64,000 nucleotides of DNA from Paracoccus sp. MKU1 (GCF_001447385.1 NZ_LLWQ01000206.1:771-64770); one strand, 5' to 3'. Positions 50,096-57,587 are shown, numbered from the stretch's first letter. Numbers and translations: made by a program. Notes: generated by a model from the sequence alone, not told the origin.

Positions 50096-50390
50096 GCCGG
50101 GGGACGGTCTGCGTCCCACTCAAAAGCGGATCGCGGCGCTTCGCGCCATGAGGCAGGACGCAGAGGGCTGCGTCGCCTTGAAAGCCGGGGTGGCCCGTGG
50201 CCTGCTGGAACACCGTCTGATCGAGAAGGCATTCGACCCGGAGACCGGCCACCATCTGAAGGGCAGGGAGGCTTGGACGATGATCTACTGCATCACCCGA
50301 GCCGGGAGAGACGTTCTGTCTCTCTGGGAAGCGATGCAACCCGTTGCAAAAGAAAACGGGCAAACCACCAACAAAAGTGTTGACGAATAA
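50079..50390 (+). CDS. Small protein, winged-helix-like
   Basis: 103 residues. RPTQKRIAALRAMRQDAEGCVALKAG and IYCITRAGRDVLSLWEAM resemble a winged helix ending in ITxxG. The C-terminus carries an operator in frame (MQPVAKE) and the stop lies inside the next promoter. Overlaps DUF4031 by 17 bp. Confidence 0.55.
   Translation: MCAKPKPGDGLRPTQKRIAALRAMRQDAEGCVALKAGVARGLLEHRLIEKAFDPETGHHLKGREAWTMIYCITRAGRDVLSLWEAMQPVAKENGQTTNKSVDE
50335..50348. promoter_or_regulatory. Operator palindrome inside CDS, CC form
   Basis: TGCAACCCGTTGCA is read as MQPVAK and lies 31 bp upstream of the next -35 box. Confidence 0.65.
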
Positions 50391-50408
50391 ATAGGGATGT
50401 CGTATAAA
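50380..50408 (+). promoter_or_regulatory. Promoter for 50439-50959 unit
   Basis: TTGACG, 17 bp, TATAAA, then GTAAGGGTCAGAGATAGAGGAGACC. Its -35 overlaps the end of the previous gene. Confidence 0.85.
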
Positions 50409-50438
50409 GTAAGGGTCAGAGATAGAGGAGACCCGAAC

Positions 50439-50774
50439 ATGAACGCCATGACCGAATTCTGCGTCCCGACCGCCCAGTCCACCGGCACCGTGGCCGTGGC
50501 GGTCTATCGGATCGGCGACAAGGTGAAGATCGGAACCTTCACCGACGCCACCGAAGCCCTGAAGGAAATCAGCTATTTCGTGGAGAGCCTGATCTGGTCC
50601 GAGGTGACGGGCCGCCTCTCGAAGTGCAGCCTTGCGGTTCTGCGCGACTGGCTGGAAGAGGAGGGTGTCGAGGACGTCAGCATCGACCTCGTGGCCTCCT
50701 CGCCGATCTGGACCCGCGCCCAGACGAACAGCGCAGCGCAGGCCGACCGCACCCAAGCCTTCTTCGCAGCGTGA
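50439..50774 (+). CDS. Hypothetical protein
   Basis: 111 residues; a small alpha/beta protein (VAVAVYRIGDKVKIGTFTDATEALKEISYF). Unrecognised. Consensus leader in front. Confidence 0.62.
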   Translation: MNAMTEFCVPTAQSTGTVAVAVYRIGDKVKIGTFTDATEALKEISYFVESLIWSEVTGRLSKCSLAVLRDWLEEEGVEDVSIDLVASSPIWTRAQTNSAAQADRTQAFFAA

Positions 50775-50779
50775 TAGCC

Positions 50780-50959
50780 ATGGACCTCGACGCCATCCTC
50801 TGCCTCGCCACGCCGGTCACCCTGACGCTGGTGATGCTTGCCGCAATCATCCGTCAGGCGGATGTCACGCTTGGCGAGGCCATCCGCATCATCGCCCTCG
50901 CTCCGGCAGCCCTCGCTGCTGTCTGGCTCGGTTTCGTGGTCGTGCTGTCTATCGGATAG
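50780..50959 (+). CDS. Small membrane protein, 59 residues
   Basis: Two hydrophobic helices (about 5-24 and 36-57) and few charges. Starts 5 bases after the previous stop. Confidence 0.55.
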   Translation: MDLDAILCLATPVTLTLVMLAAIIRQADVTLGEAIRIIALAPAALAAVWLGFVVVLSIG

Positions 50960-51129
50960 CCCCGCCACATGCCCAGTCGCCGTTCGCCTGCGGCGGCTGG
51001 AAGACTGGGCGTGCTACGGTCTGCTCCTGCTCGCGCGGGCCGCAGCACGCCCTTTTTCGTCGTCCATCTGGGGTTGCAGAACTCCACGGCCTGCCGCATG
51101 AGACGCGCAGCGAGCACAGGGAGCGAGCC
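50960..51129. other. 170-bp stretch without an assignable gene
   Basis: Open frames exist but none has a good start plus ribosome site. One frame reads LRRLEDWACYGLLLLARAAARPF, which looks protein-like but lacks an ATG or GTG nearby. I see no promoter or operator. Confidence 0.4.
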
Positions 51130-51426
51130 ATGGAGCACAACATCGAACTGACCTTTTCCCGAGACAACTGGATCGAGGCCGAGCGCCAGCGGGATCGGCA
51201 TCGCCAGAGGAACAGGGCAGGGGACCAGACGTGGTTCACGGGAGACGATGCGCGTTTCCTGATCAGCGAGGAGCCAGATCACGTCACCGTTCGCGGGCAC
51301 TTCGCTCCGGCTCTTCTGGACATTTCTGACGCCTCTCGCCCGGACCGGCTGGTCCCGGTCTTCCTGTGGCTTCTGGCTGACCGCGTCGTCTATCTGAAGG
51401 ATGGAACCGTCATCAAGGGTCAATGA
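51130..51426 (+). CDS. Hypothetical protein
   Basis: 98 residues; charged N-terminal helix, then a beta-rich part (DHVTVRGHFAPALLDI, LVPVFLWLLADRVVYL). Unrecognised. Weak ribosome site (GAGCGAGCC). Confidence 0.5.
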   Translation: MEHNIELTFSRDNWIEAERQRDRHRQRNRAGDQTWFTGDDARFLISEEPDHVTVRGHFAPALLDISDASRPDRLVPVFLWLLADRVVYLKDGTVIKGQ

Positions 51427-51452
51427 AAAGACCGGCCCGGTTTACATATGTG

Positions 51453-51481
51453 TTGACAAAGAAAGTAATCAATGAGATAAC
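51453..51481 (+). promoter_or_regulatory. Promoter for 51513-52815 unit
   Basis: TTGACA, 17 bp, GATAAC, then ATAAGGGTCAGAGAGGAAAGGAGACC. The operator here lies downstream, at the start codon. Confidence 0.82.
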
Positions 51482-51512
51482 ATAAGGGTCAGAGAGGAAA
51501 GGAGACCCAACG

Positions 51513-51821
51513 ATGCAACAGGTTGCACCGATTTTTCCCGCAGTCACGGATCGCGCTTATGGCGACGTATCGCAGCACATGATCCGGCAGGTCCGGAAGA
51601 CTTTCGACCGCGATGAGGTGGCGCTGAAGGCGATCAACCTTTTCCCCGCTGCACCGATCAAGGCGCGCAGGCTGCTCCGAGAAAACCCCGACGCGCACAG
51701 CGTCGAACTGCTCTGCATGACCGCAACGGATGACGTTGTGCTCTTCCGCTTCGGCAAGCGGGGAGGCCGTCGGGTGATCTGGAACTTCACGACCGGCAAC
51801 AACAAGGAGAGGACGCAATGA
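51513..51821 (+). CDS. Hypothetical protein with operator at its start codon
   Basis: 102 residues, ATG 51513 after AAAGGAGACC. The palindrome occupies codons 1-5 (MQQVAP). Basic alpha/beta protein, unrecognised. Overlaps the next gene by 4 bp. Confidence 0.62.
   Translation: MQQVAPIFPAVTDRAYGDVSQHMIRQVRKTFDRDEVALKAINLFPAAPIKARRLLRENPDAHSVELLCMTATDDVVLFRFGKRGGRRVIWNFTTGNNKERTQ
51514..51527. promoter_or_regulatory. Operator palindrome overlapping a start codon, AG form
   Basis: TGCAACAGGTTGCA begins at the second base of the ATG, about 33 bp after the -10 box. Confidence 0.65.
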
Positions 51822-52066
51822 GGCGTCGAGACATCACCTATCCGCCTGCGGACAAGGCCAAACCCATTCACGCCGTCATCTGGTGCGAGTTCTTCGGGCC
51901 GATGAAGGAATATGCGACGAACCCCGAGCAGGCGGTGGCCCGGGCAAAGGAAATCCACGGCAGCGATGTTGCCCCGCCTTGCGCCGCTGTGACGCTGACA
52001 GAGGGCAACGCGCTGCACTTCCACTGGCGCAGCGACAATTTCGAGATGGAAGGCGAAGACGCATGA
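51818..52066 (+). CDS. Small hypothetical protein
   Basis: 82 residues (MRRRDITYPPADKAKPIHAVI), a small alpha/beta protein. It lies between overlapping neighbours and precedes the methyltransferase by a 4-bp overlap. Confidence 0.55.
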   Translation: MRRRDITYPPADKAKPIHAVIWCEFFGPMKEYATNPEQAVARAKEIHGSDVAPPCAAVTLTEGNALHFHWRSDNFEMEGEDA

Positions 52067-52815
52067 AGATCGAACGTCACATCATGGACGTGCTGGAAGC
52101 CGCGCAGGTGGACGGCAACAAGCTCGTGTTGGTCGGGCAGCTTGAGCGCAAGGTCTACACCGAGGCCAACAAGGTGCTCGAAGCCATCGGCGGGAAATGG
52201 AGCCGCAAGGACAAGGCGCATGTCTTCCCGGAGTCTGTGGCAGACATTCTGGACCCGATCCTTCTGACCGGCGAATACACCCGGAACAAGCAGGACTTCG
52301 GGCAGTTCGACACGCCCGAGGCGCTGGCATACGAGGTGGCGGCGCGGGCCGACATCCAGTTTGGTGATCTGGTCCTCGAACCGAGCGCCGGGACTGGTCG
52401 TCTGGTTGCAGCGGCGCTGGAATCCGGGGCGCGGGCGGTGCATTGCATCGAGCTTGATCCCAAGCGCGCGGCGCACCTGCGCGATGCCTTCGACCCGATC
52501 CAGCCGGTCGCGGAGGGCGACTTCCTCGAACGCGAGGCCGAGCCGGAATACAACCGCGTCGTGATGAACCCGCCCTTCGCCAAGCAGGCGGACATCGACC
52601 ATGTCCGGCACGCATTCGACTTCCTCGCGCCCGGTGGGAGACTGGTGGCGATCATGTCGGCATCGGTGATGTTTCGGACCAATGCCAAGGCGGCCAGCTT
52701 CAGGGACTTCGTGGACGGGCAGGGTGGCGTCATCGAGCCGCTGCCCGACGGCTCCTTCAAGGAGAGCGGAACTGGCGTGAACACCTGTCTGGTGGTGATC
52801 GACAAGGTGGCGTGA
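52063..52815 (+). CDS. N6-adenine-type DNA methyltransferase
   Basis: 250 residues: motif I VLEPSAGTGRLVAAAL near 106, an acidic end of strand 2 (HCIELDPKRAAHL), and catalytic motif IV VMNPPF near 169, then LAPGGRLVAIMSASVMFR. NPPF indicates amino-group methylation, usually adenine N6. The first 90 residues (KVYTEANKVLEAIGGKWSRKD) look like a small DNA-binding domain. It could protect phage DNA or, if a carboxy-SAM pool exists, transfer a carboxymethyl group (speculation). Confidence 0.75.
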   Translation: MKIERHIMDVLEAAQVDGNKLVLVGQLERKVYTEANKVLEAIGGKWSRKDKAHVFPESVADILDPILLTGEYTRNKQDFGQFDTPEALAYEVAARADIQFGDLVLEPSAGTGRLVAAALESGARAVHCIELDPKRAAHLRDAFDPIQPVAEGDFLEREAEPEYNRVVMNPPFAKQADIDHVRHAFDFLAPGGRLVAIMSASVMFRTNAKAASFRDFVDGQGGVIEPLPDGSFKESGTGVNTCLVVIDKVA

Positions 52816-52817
52816 GT

Positions 52818-52831
52818 TGCAACAAGTTGCA
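52818..52831. promoter_or_regulatory. Operator palindrome, AA form
   Basis: TGCAACAAGTTGCA lies 19 bp upstream of the -35 box. Confidence 0.7.
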
Positions 52832-52850
52832 CCCTTATGCTAGAAATCGG

Positions 52851-52879
52851 TTGACCAACAATCAAGGATGTAGTATAAG
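52851..52879 (+). promoter_or_regulatory. Promoter for tail-like pair
   Basis: TTGACC, 17 bp, TATAAG, then GGTGTAACGAAAGGAGG without GTCAGAGA. Confidence 0.75.
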
Positions 52880-52901
52880 GGTGTAACGAAAGGAGGATGC
52901 G

Positions 52902-53210
52902 GTGGCATACGGGTTTCAGATCAGGACGACGGCAGGGTTCGTGGACCTCGGAGATATTCGGTCTCCGCGCCGGGTCTATTCCCATATCGTTGGTGTCAAT
53001 GACCACGTCACCAATCCCTACTCGTATACCGGCGCGTATAATGCCCCGGCGGGGCAGAATCTCACCAAAGCGAATAGCGTCGTCACCATTGAGGCGCTAG
53101 ACAACAAGGAACCCCCTTTCTTCCAGCGTTTCTCGAATGGAACCGTGACGTGGCGGGGCGGGGACAATAACTCAAAAAACTTCCGCATCGACTACTGGAA
53201 ATTCACCTGA
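52902..53210 (+). CDS. Virion-associated tail-like protein
   Basis: 102 residues from GTG 52902 with AGGAGG ending 6 bases before. The opening VAYGFQIRTTAGFVDLGDI matches the second protein of the pair and the MAYG(F/V)xxxN start of small phage tail-tip or baseplate-associated proteins. Composition is less GC-rich than its neighbours. Confidence 0.55.
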   Translation: MAYGFQIRTTAGFVDLGDIRSPRRVYSHIVGVNDHVTNPYSYTGAYNAPAGQNLTKANSVVTIEALDNKEPPFFQRFSNGTVTWRGGDNNSKNFRIDYWKFT

Positions 53211-53821
53211 TGGCATACGGGTTTCTCATCAAGAACAAGAACAACGAAGTCGTCATAGATGATCAATCCGCCTCCCTTCAGGTCTGGAAACAGGTAACCT
53301 TGACCGGAACTGCGATAGGGGTCGGCTCATATAGATACGGGAAGACCAACAATAACTTCATGGGAATGCCGTTCATCTATCTGCCGGGAGTCGGGGACTG
53401 GGTGGCCTACGATCCGCAATATGGCTACATATCCAATAGGACCACCTTGCGTATCACCACCGCCCGCGCTGTCCGAGACATGAGCGGGGTTCCGGCAGAG
53501 CCATACGGGATGGAGGTATATGACCAGAACGGGTTGATTACGTTCAGCACCGCTCGGGATTTGGTTGCGGTAATCGACACCTATATGGTAGACCCCGGCA
53601 ATATCGTAAACATCCCGACGACAGCCCGGGACTTCTATATCGGGACCGCCTCGCTGTCGTATGAGCAGTTTTCTAGCTCGTCCTTCTTTCAGGATGGGCA
53701 CGGGATTGAGAGAACGTCCAACGGAATCAAATGCCGTTACGTAGACCTTGGAGACACCCTCGCGCCGTATGGGGAGCTAGAGCCATATCCCTTTTTGTGT
53801 CTCGGGGCCGTCATCGTTTGA
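53210..53821 (+). CDS. Virion-associated tail-like protein, DUF6453-like
   Basis: 203 residues, MAYGFLIKNKNNEVVIDDQS opening, then beta-rich throughout, Tyr/Asn/Ser-rich. It overlaps the previous stop by one base (TGATG). The pattern fits small tail-tip proteins of siphophages (DUF6453-like). Base composition is visibly more AT-rich than surrounding genes, suggesting recent exchange. Confidence 0.55.
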   Translation: MAYGFLIKNKNNEVVIDDQSASLQVWKQVTLTGTAIGVGSYRYGKTNNNFMGMPFIYLPGVGDWVAYDPQYGYISNRTTLRITTARAVRDMSGVPAEPYGMEVYDQNGLITFSTARDLVAVIDTYMVDPGNIVNIPTTARDFYIGTASLSYEQFSSSSFFQDGHGIERTSNGIKCRYVDLGDTLAPYGELEPYPFLCLGAVIV

Positions 53822-53849
53822 GCCTTTAACCATACCAGAGGAGACTATC

Positions 53850-54332
53850 ATGGTTAAATTCATCGCCGCCGCCCTTATCGCCATGGCCGCATCTGCGGCG
53901 AGCGCGGGCCAAAGCTACACCTGCGTCCCGGCCCCCGCCGAATGCAAGGTTACCTACACGGGCAGCGCCACGCCCGCAGTCGCTGCCGAGTATTTTCAGG
54001 ACGCCCACGCGGCCATTCGTGAAGCGCGCGGCGTGAGCAAGCTGATCGGCGTCGTCAAATACGACATGGATCGCGGCATCGTGGTCCTGCACCGCGACGG
54101 CATCAGCCGGATCAACAGCATCAGCCGGGCCACCGTCTACAAGGTGATGAAGCTGTTCGATGACCGGAACCTGCACATCCGCGAGGTCCGGGTGACGGAT
54201 CGCCATGCTCGGCAGGTCCACATGCGGATGTTCAACCATAACCGCAAGACGCGCGGCTTGGTCCGGTTCGAGGCGCTGAAAGACGTGGCCTTCCCGAAGC
54301 CTGACAACTATGTGCCAGCCGCCGCGAAGTGA
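53850..54332 (+). CDS. Exported hypothetical protein
   Basis: 160 residues with a clear Sec signal peptide (MVKFIAAALIAMAASAASAG, cleavage after ASA). Two Cys follow in the mature start (CVPAPAEC) and could form a disulfide. Mature part is alpha/beta and basic. Likely periplasmic. AGAGGAGAC precedes the ATG; a terminator follows. Confidence 0.65.
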   Translation: MVKFIAAALIAMAASAASAGQSYTCVPAPAECKVTYTGSATPAVAAEYFQDAHAAIREARGVSKLIGVVKYDMDRGIVVLHRDGISRINSISRATVYKVMKLFDDRNLHIREVRVTDRHARQVHMRMFNHNRKTRGLVRFEALKDVAFPKPDNYVPAAAK

Positions 54333-54357
54333 AACCGGAGAACGGCGGCGAGAGCAG

Positions 54358-54380
54358 GCCCCGCTTCGGCGGGGCTTTTT
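54358..54380 (+). terminator. Terminator after 53850 gene
   Basis: GCCCCGC / GCGGGGC stem with TTCG loop and TTTTT. Confidence 0.87.
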
Positions 54381-54382
54381 CG

Positions 54383-54396
54383 TGCAACGGGGTGCA
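54383..54396. promoter_or_regulatory. Operator variant
   Basis: TGCAACGGGGTGCA has one mismatch in the right arm and lies 17 bp upstream of the -35 box. Confidence 0.55.
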
Positions 54397-54413
54397 ATGA
54401 TCATACAATTGTG

Positions 54414-54442
54414 TTGACGCACAAACTAGAGCATGGTATATC
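54414..54442 (+). promoter_or_regulatory. Promoter for 54468-55698 unit
   Basis: TTGACG, 17 bp, TATATC, then TTGGGGGTCAGAGACAGGAGG. Confidence 0.85.
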
Positions 54443-54467
54443 TTGGGGGTCAGAGACAGGAGGCCAC

Positions 54468-54806
54468 ATGGCGCACATTGATACCACCGGATGGAAGCCC
54501 GAGCGGATTGGGCGGCTCAACAAGCTGCTGGATAAACTGATCCGCAGCGAAGGGCAGGTGAAGACCCAGAGGCAATGGATCGAAGACATGCCGGACGACG
54601 TCACCAAAGAGGTGATCGACGGCATGATCGACTACAACCGGACCCATTTCAATCGTCTGACCAGCGACCGGGCGCAGCGTGAATACATCGCGCGTCTGAA
54701 GGAAAAACGCAACTATGTCGTCGGAGACATGCTGGTTCCGAAGCTGGTGTTCGACGCCGTCCCGGGCGAGATCATCGCCGACGCGGACCGAAAGGGGGCA
54801 ACCTGA
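54468..54806 (+). CDS. Helical hypothetical protein
   Basis: 112 residues, charged and largely helical (RIGRLNKLLDKLIRSEGQVK). Unrecognised. First of five tightly packed genes. Confidence 0.6.
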   Translation: MAHIDTTGWKPERIGRLNKLLDKLIRSEGQVKTQRQWIEDMPDDVTKEVIDGMIDYNRTHFNRLTSDRAQREYIARLKEKRNYVVGDMLVPKLVFDAVPGEIIADADRKGAT

Positions 54807-54928
54807 TGTTCACGCATCTCGGCCTTGTCGCGGTCCCGGTCCCCTTTCTCGGCATCGCCTATGTTTACGCGCCGCTGCTTGTATTCGTGCGGCTGTGCAA
54901 CCCGTTGCAACCAAGAGGTATGAAATGA
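54806..54928 (+). CDS. Very small membrane protein, 40 residues
   Basis: MFTHLGLVAVPVPFLGIAYV opens a 40-residue hydrophobic protein. It starts in a TGATG junction and ends in an ATGA overlap with the next gene. The palindrome is read in frame as CNPLQ. Coupling on both sides supports translation. Confidence 0.5.
   Translation: MFTHLGLVAVPVPFLGIAYVYAPLLVFVRLCNPLQPRGMK
54896..54909. promoter_or_regulatory. Operator palindrome inside a small CDS, CC form
   Basis: TGCAACCCGTTGCA lies 15 bp before the 54925 start, followed by AAGAGG as ribosome site. Confidence 0.6.
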
Positions 54929-55317
54929 AGGTCTATTCCACTCGCGGGCGCGTGCGAGATCGCGCCGTGTTTCTCGCGGGAGCGATGGTCGTGGTCGGAA
55001 TGGTGGCCGCCGTTCTGGTTCCTGCCATCGCCTACAACCGCAGCGAGGCTACGGTCACCGCCAAGGTGATCGACAAGGAGCGCATCGTGGAATCGGGTGG
55101 CAATGGCGGGGCCACCAGTCGCTATCTGATCTTCGCCGAGGGTGAGACCTTTCAGAACGTGGACAGCGTCTGGCATTGGAAATTCAACAGTTCCGACATC
55201 TACGGCGCGATCCGGCGCGAGCAGACCTGCACCTTCAAGGTGGTCGGCTGGCGCATCCCGCTTTTCAGCACATATCGCAACATCATCTCCGCAAGCTGCC
55301 AAGGGAGCACCGCATGA
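54925..55317 (+). CDS. Membrane-anchored hypothetical protein
   Basis: 130 residues with one N-terminal membrane helix (AVFLAGAMVVVGMVAAVLV) and a periplasmic beta-rich domain of about 90 residues holding two Cys. Its layout (short cytoplasmic tail, anchor, small exposed domain) suits an envelope protein. Confidence 0.62.
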   Translation: MKVYSTRGRVRDRAVFLAGAMVVVGMVAAVLVPAIAYNRSEATVTAKVIDKERIVESGGNGGATSRYLIFAEGETFQNVDSVWHWKFNSSDIYGAIRREQTCTFKVVGWRIPLFSTYRNIISASCQGSTA

Positions 55318-55514
55318 ACCGCTACGTCCGGGAAAAGAAAGACCATGCCGCCGGGACCGTCACCGTGGAGGCCGTCAACAATGGCGAGGTGATCTGGTCG
55401 AAGGTCGTCGGGATCGGCTTCATGGATGAGAAACTGGCCGCGCTGTGCGACGCCCGGCAAGCCCTGCGCAATCTTCGGGTAGGGGGCGCGGATGACGGTG
55501 CAGCGGCGGCATAG
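55314..55514 (+). CDS. Small hypothetical protein
   Basis: 66 residues (TVTVEAVNNGEVIWSKVVGIGF), a beta hairpin then a helix. Overlaps both neighbours. Unrecognised. Confidence 0.55.
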   Translation: MNRYVREKKDHAAGTVTVEAVNNGEVIWSKVVGIGFMDEKLAALCDARQALRNLRVGGADDGAAAA

Positions 55515-55698
55515 TATCGTCACGGTCGAGGTGTTCAAGCACCGGCAGACGGATAAGGCGTGGCACGTCTCTCTTGATGGGGACAATGACAAAGCCGTCT
55601 GGATACCCAAGTCGCAGGGAGAGATCGAGCAGACCGGCATCGAGACGTGGGAGCTTCAGCTTCCGGAGTGGATCGCCAAGGAGCGCGGGCTTATATGA
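55492..55698 (+). CDS. Small hypothetical protein
   Basis: 68 residues, beta-rich (AWHVSLDGDNDKAVWIPKSQ). Overlaps the previous gene by 23 bp. A terminator follows 12 bases after the stop. Confidence 0.55.
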   Translation: MTVQRRHSIVTVEVFKHRQTDKAWHVSLDGDNDKAVWIPKSQGEIEQTGIETWELQLPEWIAKERGLI

Positions 55699-55709
55699 GC
55701 AGACGGGCA

Positions 55710-55736
55710 GGGCGGGGACTAGACCCGCCCTTTCTC
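55710..55736 (+). terminator. Terminator after 55492 gene
   Basis: Perfect GGGCGGG / CCCGCCC stem, 7-nt loop, then TTTCTC. Confidence 0.72.
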
Positions 55737-55763
55737 GCACGCTAGACTTGTGCAAAGACACCT

Positions 55764-55777
55764 TGCAACGGGTTGCA
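55764..55777. promoter_or_regulatory. Operator palindrome, GG form
   Basis: TGCAACGGGTTGCA ends 2 bases before the 55780 start. A TAGACT box lies upstream at 55744 but I find no -35. Confidence 0.6.
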
Positions 55778-55779
55778 CC

Positions 55780-56211
55780 ATGCCCAGCACCAGACCCGAA
55801 GTCCCGGACTTCTGCGACGTCAACGACAAGCAAATTTCACCCGACAGCCCTGACCACCACCCTTACACCGTCGTAATCACCTTCGAGGATGAGACCGATT
55901 GGGTAGACGATGACGGGATGCCAGTATCCGGCCCGACCGGAACCATGATCGTGCGCACCATGGGAACTGATCTGCGCGATGCGCTGGCAAACGCGGGCCG
56001 CAGCATCTTCGTCACCTTGGTTCGGGAATTCGAGGTCAACCCCGAGGGCTTGATCATCGCCTACGAGGCAGTTTTCCCGGGACACATCATCCCGTGCTTT
56101 CCGCCGCGCCCGGAAGACGAAGCTGATGTCTTCAAAGCGTTCCCGGCTGGGGTTGATCCCTACCTCTACGATCCGGGCAGCGATCCGTTCTTCTGTGAGA
56201 AACCGCATTGA
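55780..56211 (+). CDS. Acidic hypothetical protein
   Basis: 143 residues, rich in Asp/Glu and Pro, single domain beta-rich. The operator occupies the ribosome site region, so binding would block initiation as well as transcription. Unrecognised. Confidence 0.55.
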   Translation: MPSTRPEVPDFCDVNDKQISPDSPDHHPYTVVITFEDETDWVDDDGMPVSGPTGTMIVRTMGTDLRDALANAGRSIFVTLVREFEVNPEGLIIAYEAVFPGHIIPCFPPRPEDEADVFKAFPAGVDPYLYDPGSDPFFCEKPH

Positions 56212-56236
56212 CATTCTGTAAAGCGCGGGCTACAGA
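56208..56236 (+). promoter_or_regulatory. Promoter of putative small RNA
   Basis: TTGACA, exactly 17 bp, TACAGA, placed at the end of the 55780 gene with no open frame behind it before the next promoter at 56334. Confidence 0.65.
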
Positions 56237-56242
56237 TGTCAT

Positions 56243-56330
56243 ATCGACGTCCCTCCCTGTTCGTCGCCAGCCCGAACCTCACGGTCTCCTCCTCCCTGTC
56301 TGATCGAGGTTCGGGCACCCTCCTACATAA
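56243..56330 (+). ncRNA. Putative cuckoo-like small RNA with anti-SD loops
   Basis: This gene-free stretch follows its own promoter and can form two perfect hairpins. Stem 1 is CGACG / CGTCG (56245-56249, 56262-56266) with a 12-nt loop holding CCCTCCC. Stem 2 is 10 bp, CCCGAACCTC / GAGGTTCGGG (56271-56280, 56306-56315), with a 25-nt loop holding GGTCTCCTCCTCCC. The loop contains CCTCCTCCC (56288-56296), the motif of Rhodobacter CcsR 'cuckoo' RNAs, and is antisense to the phage leader AGGAGACC. No T-run is visible, so its 3' end is unknown. It could instead be a 5' leader of the next gene. Confidence 0.55.
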
Positions 56331-56333
56331 GTG

Positions 56334-56362
56334 TTGACGAATAAAACAGCATCTTATAAGAT
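56334..56362 (+). promoter_or_regulatory. Promoter for 56397-57522 unit
   Basis: TTGACG, 17 bp, TAAGAT (TATAAG with 15), then TCATCGTCAGAGACCG and AGGAGAGACC. Confidence 0.75.
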
Positions 56363-56396
56363 GTCATCGTCAGAGACCGTCATATAGGAGAGACCC

Positions 56397-56846
56397 ATGA
56401 CGAAGCCGCTCGAAGCCATGCCCGCGCTAGGGTTGGTGGACCCGTTCATCCCCGAAAAGGATCGCTTCTCCTTCATCGACCTGAAGTGCATCGACTTCAA
56501 CGACGACTTCCGGGTTAGCGGCAAGCTCATGCTGCACGATCAGGACGGGAACTCCCTCGGCGACTTCGTGTTGGAAGGGAAAATCGGCTGCATCAGCCTC
56601 GGCGAGGCGCTGCGGATGACGGCGCGCACGGATCGCTATGGTCTGTCCGTCGCGCTGCTGGAAGAGAAGATCAAGCGCGTTCATGGCGAAGAGGCAATCC
56701 GCAAGGCCGCTTTGACGGGCGGCTTCACCGTCTTCTGGGTCAAGAAATATGTGCCGAAGGTCACGTCCGCCGTCGAGAAGCAGGGCGCTTCGGCGACCCC
56801 GAACGCGCGCACCCGGCGACCCAAGACCAAGGAACCGACGCAATGA
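56397..56846 (+). CDS. Hypothetical protein
   Basis: 149 residues; a beta-rich N-terminal half (KLMLHDQDGNSLGDFVLEG) and a basic C-terminal tail (ARTRRPKTKEPTQ). Unrecognised. Overlaps the next gene by 4 bp. Confidence 0.6.
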   Translation: MTKPLEAMPALGLVDPFIPEKDRFSFIDLKCIDFNDDFRVSGKLMLHDQDGNSLGDFVLEGKIGCISLGEALRMTARTDRYGLSVALLEEKIKRVHGEEAIRKAALTGGFTVFWVKKYVPKVTSAVEKQGASATPNARTRRPKTKEPTQ

Positions 56847-57196
56847 CTGCCATCGACACATCCGCCGCCCAGTTCGGGCGTGTCTGTGCCGTCGTGGGGG
56901 AAGCTGCCGCCAAGCATCCCCCGGTCATTCCGACGCTGATCGAGGGCGTGTCCGAGGATCGTGACTCTCTGGTGGTCGGCATAGTCGAGGCGGCGCGCTG
57001 GCCTCTGAACGGCACCATCCGGTTGTCGCGTTCGGTTCGCTGGCGCGGCGTCACCTTCACCCAGACCTTGGAGGTAGCAGGCGGGCCGATCCTCTATGAC
57101 GCTCCGCTCATGGATTTCCGCCGGGCGGCGCTTCCGCACTTCAACGAGGCTCTGGATCGACACTTCCCGGGCTGGGTGAAGGGGGCCGCAGCATGA
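56843..57196 (+). CDS. Hypothetical protein
   Basis: 117 residues, alpha/beta with a beta-rich middle (WPLNGTIRLSRSVRWRGVTF). Unrecognised. Coupled to both neighbours by ATGA overlaps. Confidence 0.55.
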   Translation: MTAIDTSAAQFGRVCAVVGEAAAKHPPVIPTLIEGVSEDRDSLVVGIVEAARWPLNGTIRLSRSVRWRGVTFTQTLEVAGGPILYDAPLMDFRRAALPHFNEALDRHFPGWVKGAAA

Positions 57197-57522
57197 AAAA
57201 GAGCACCGGGTTCAATGTTCTCGAAGGCGATTTTGTCGTCCTGTCCAGCAAGGGCGTGTTCCAGCAGGTTCCGGTATACGAATGGCAGGGCGGGCTGTTC
57301 GCCAAGGCCAAGGGCGGATACATCCGTCTGAACGCCGATGGCAGCACCTCGCATCCAGACGTCAGCCAGCGGTGCCTGTGCAGCGATGTCTCCCTGTTCA
57401 AGGATCGCTTCGGGCGGCTCTGCACCGATGCGTCCATGGGCGAAGCGGTGCGTGTCGGGAATGACGGCAAGATCGAGGCGCAGATCGCGCCAGTCCGCGC
57501 CCGGAAGGCCCTAACCGCCTGA
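57193..57522 (+). CDS. Hypothetical protein
   Basis: 109 residues, beta-rich (GDFVVLSSKGVFQQVPVYEW), with two Cys in CLCSD. Last gene of the 56397 unit. Unrecognised. Confidence 0.55.
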   Translation: MKKSTGFNVLEGDFVVLSSKGVFQQVPVYEWQGGLFAKAKGGYIRLNADGSTSHPDVSQRCLCSDVSLFKDRFGRLCTDASMGEAVRVGNDGKIEAQIAPVRARKALTA

Positions 57523-57538
57523 CAAGCTGATCCGGCGT

Positions 57539-57552
57539 TGCAACGGGTTGCA
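57539..57552. promoter_or_regulatory. Operator palindrome, GG form
   Basis: TGCAACGGGTTGCA lies 35 bp upstream of the PhoH -35 box. Confidence 0.65.
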
Positions 57553-57587
57553 GGTGAGAGCTTGCAGCCCGTTTCCGTTTTCGCGCG

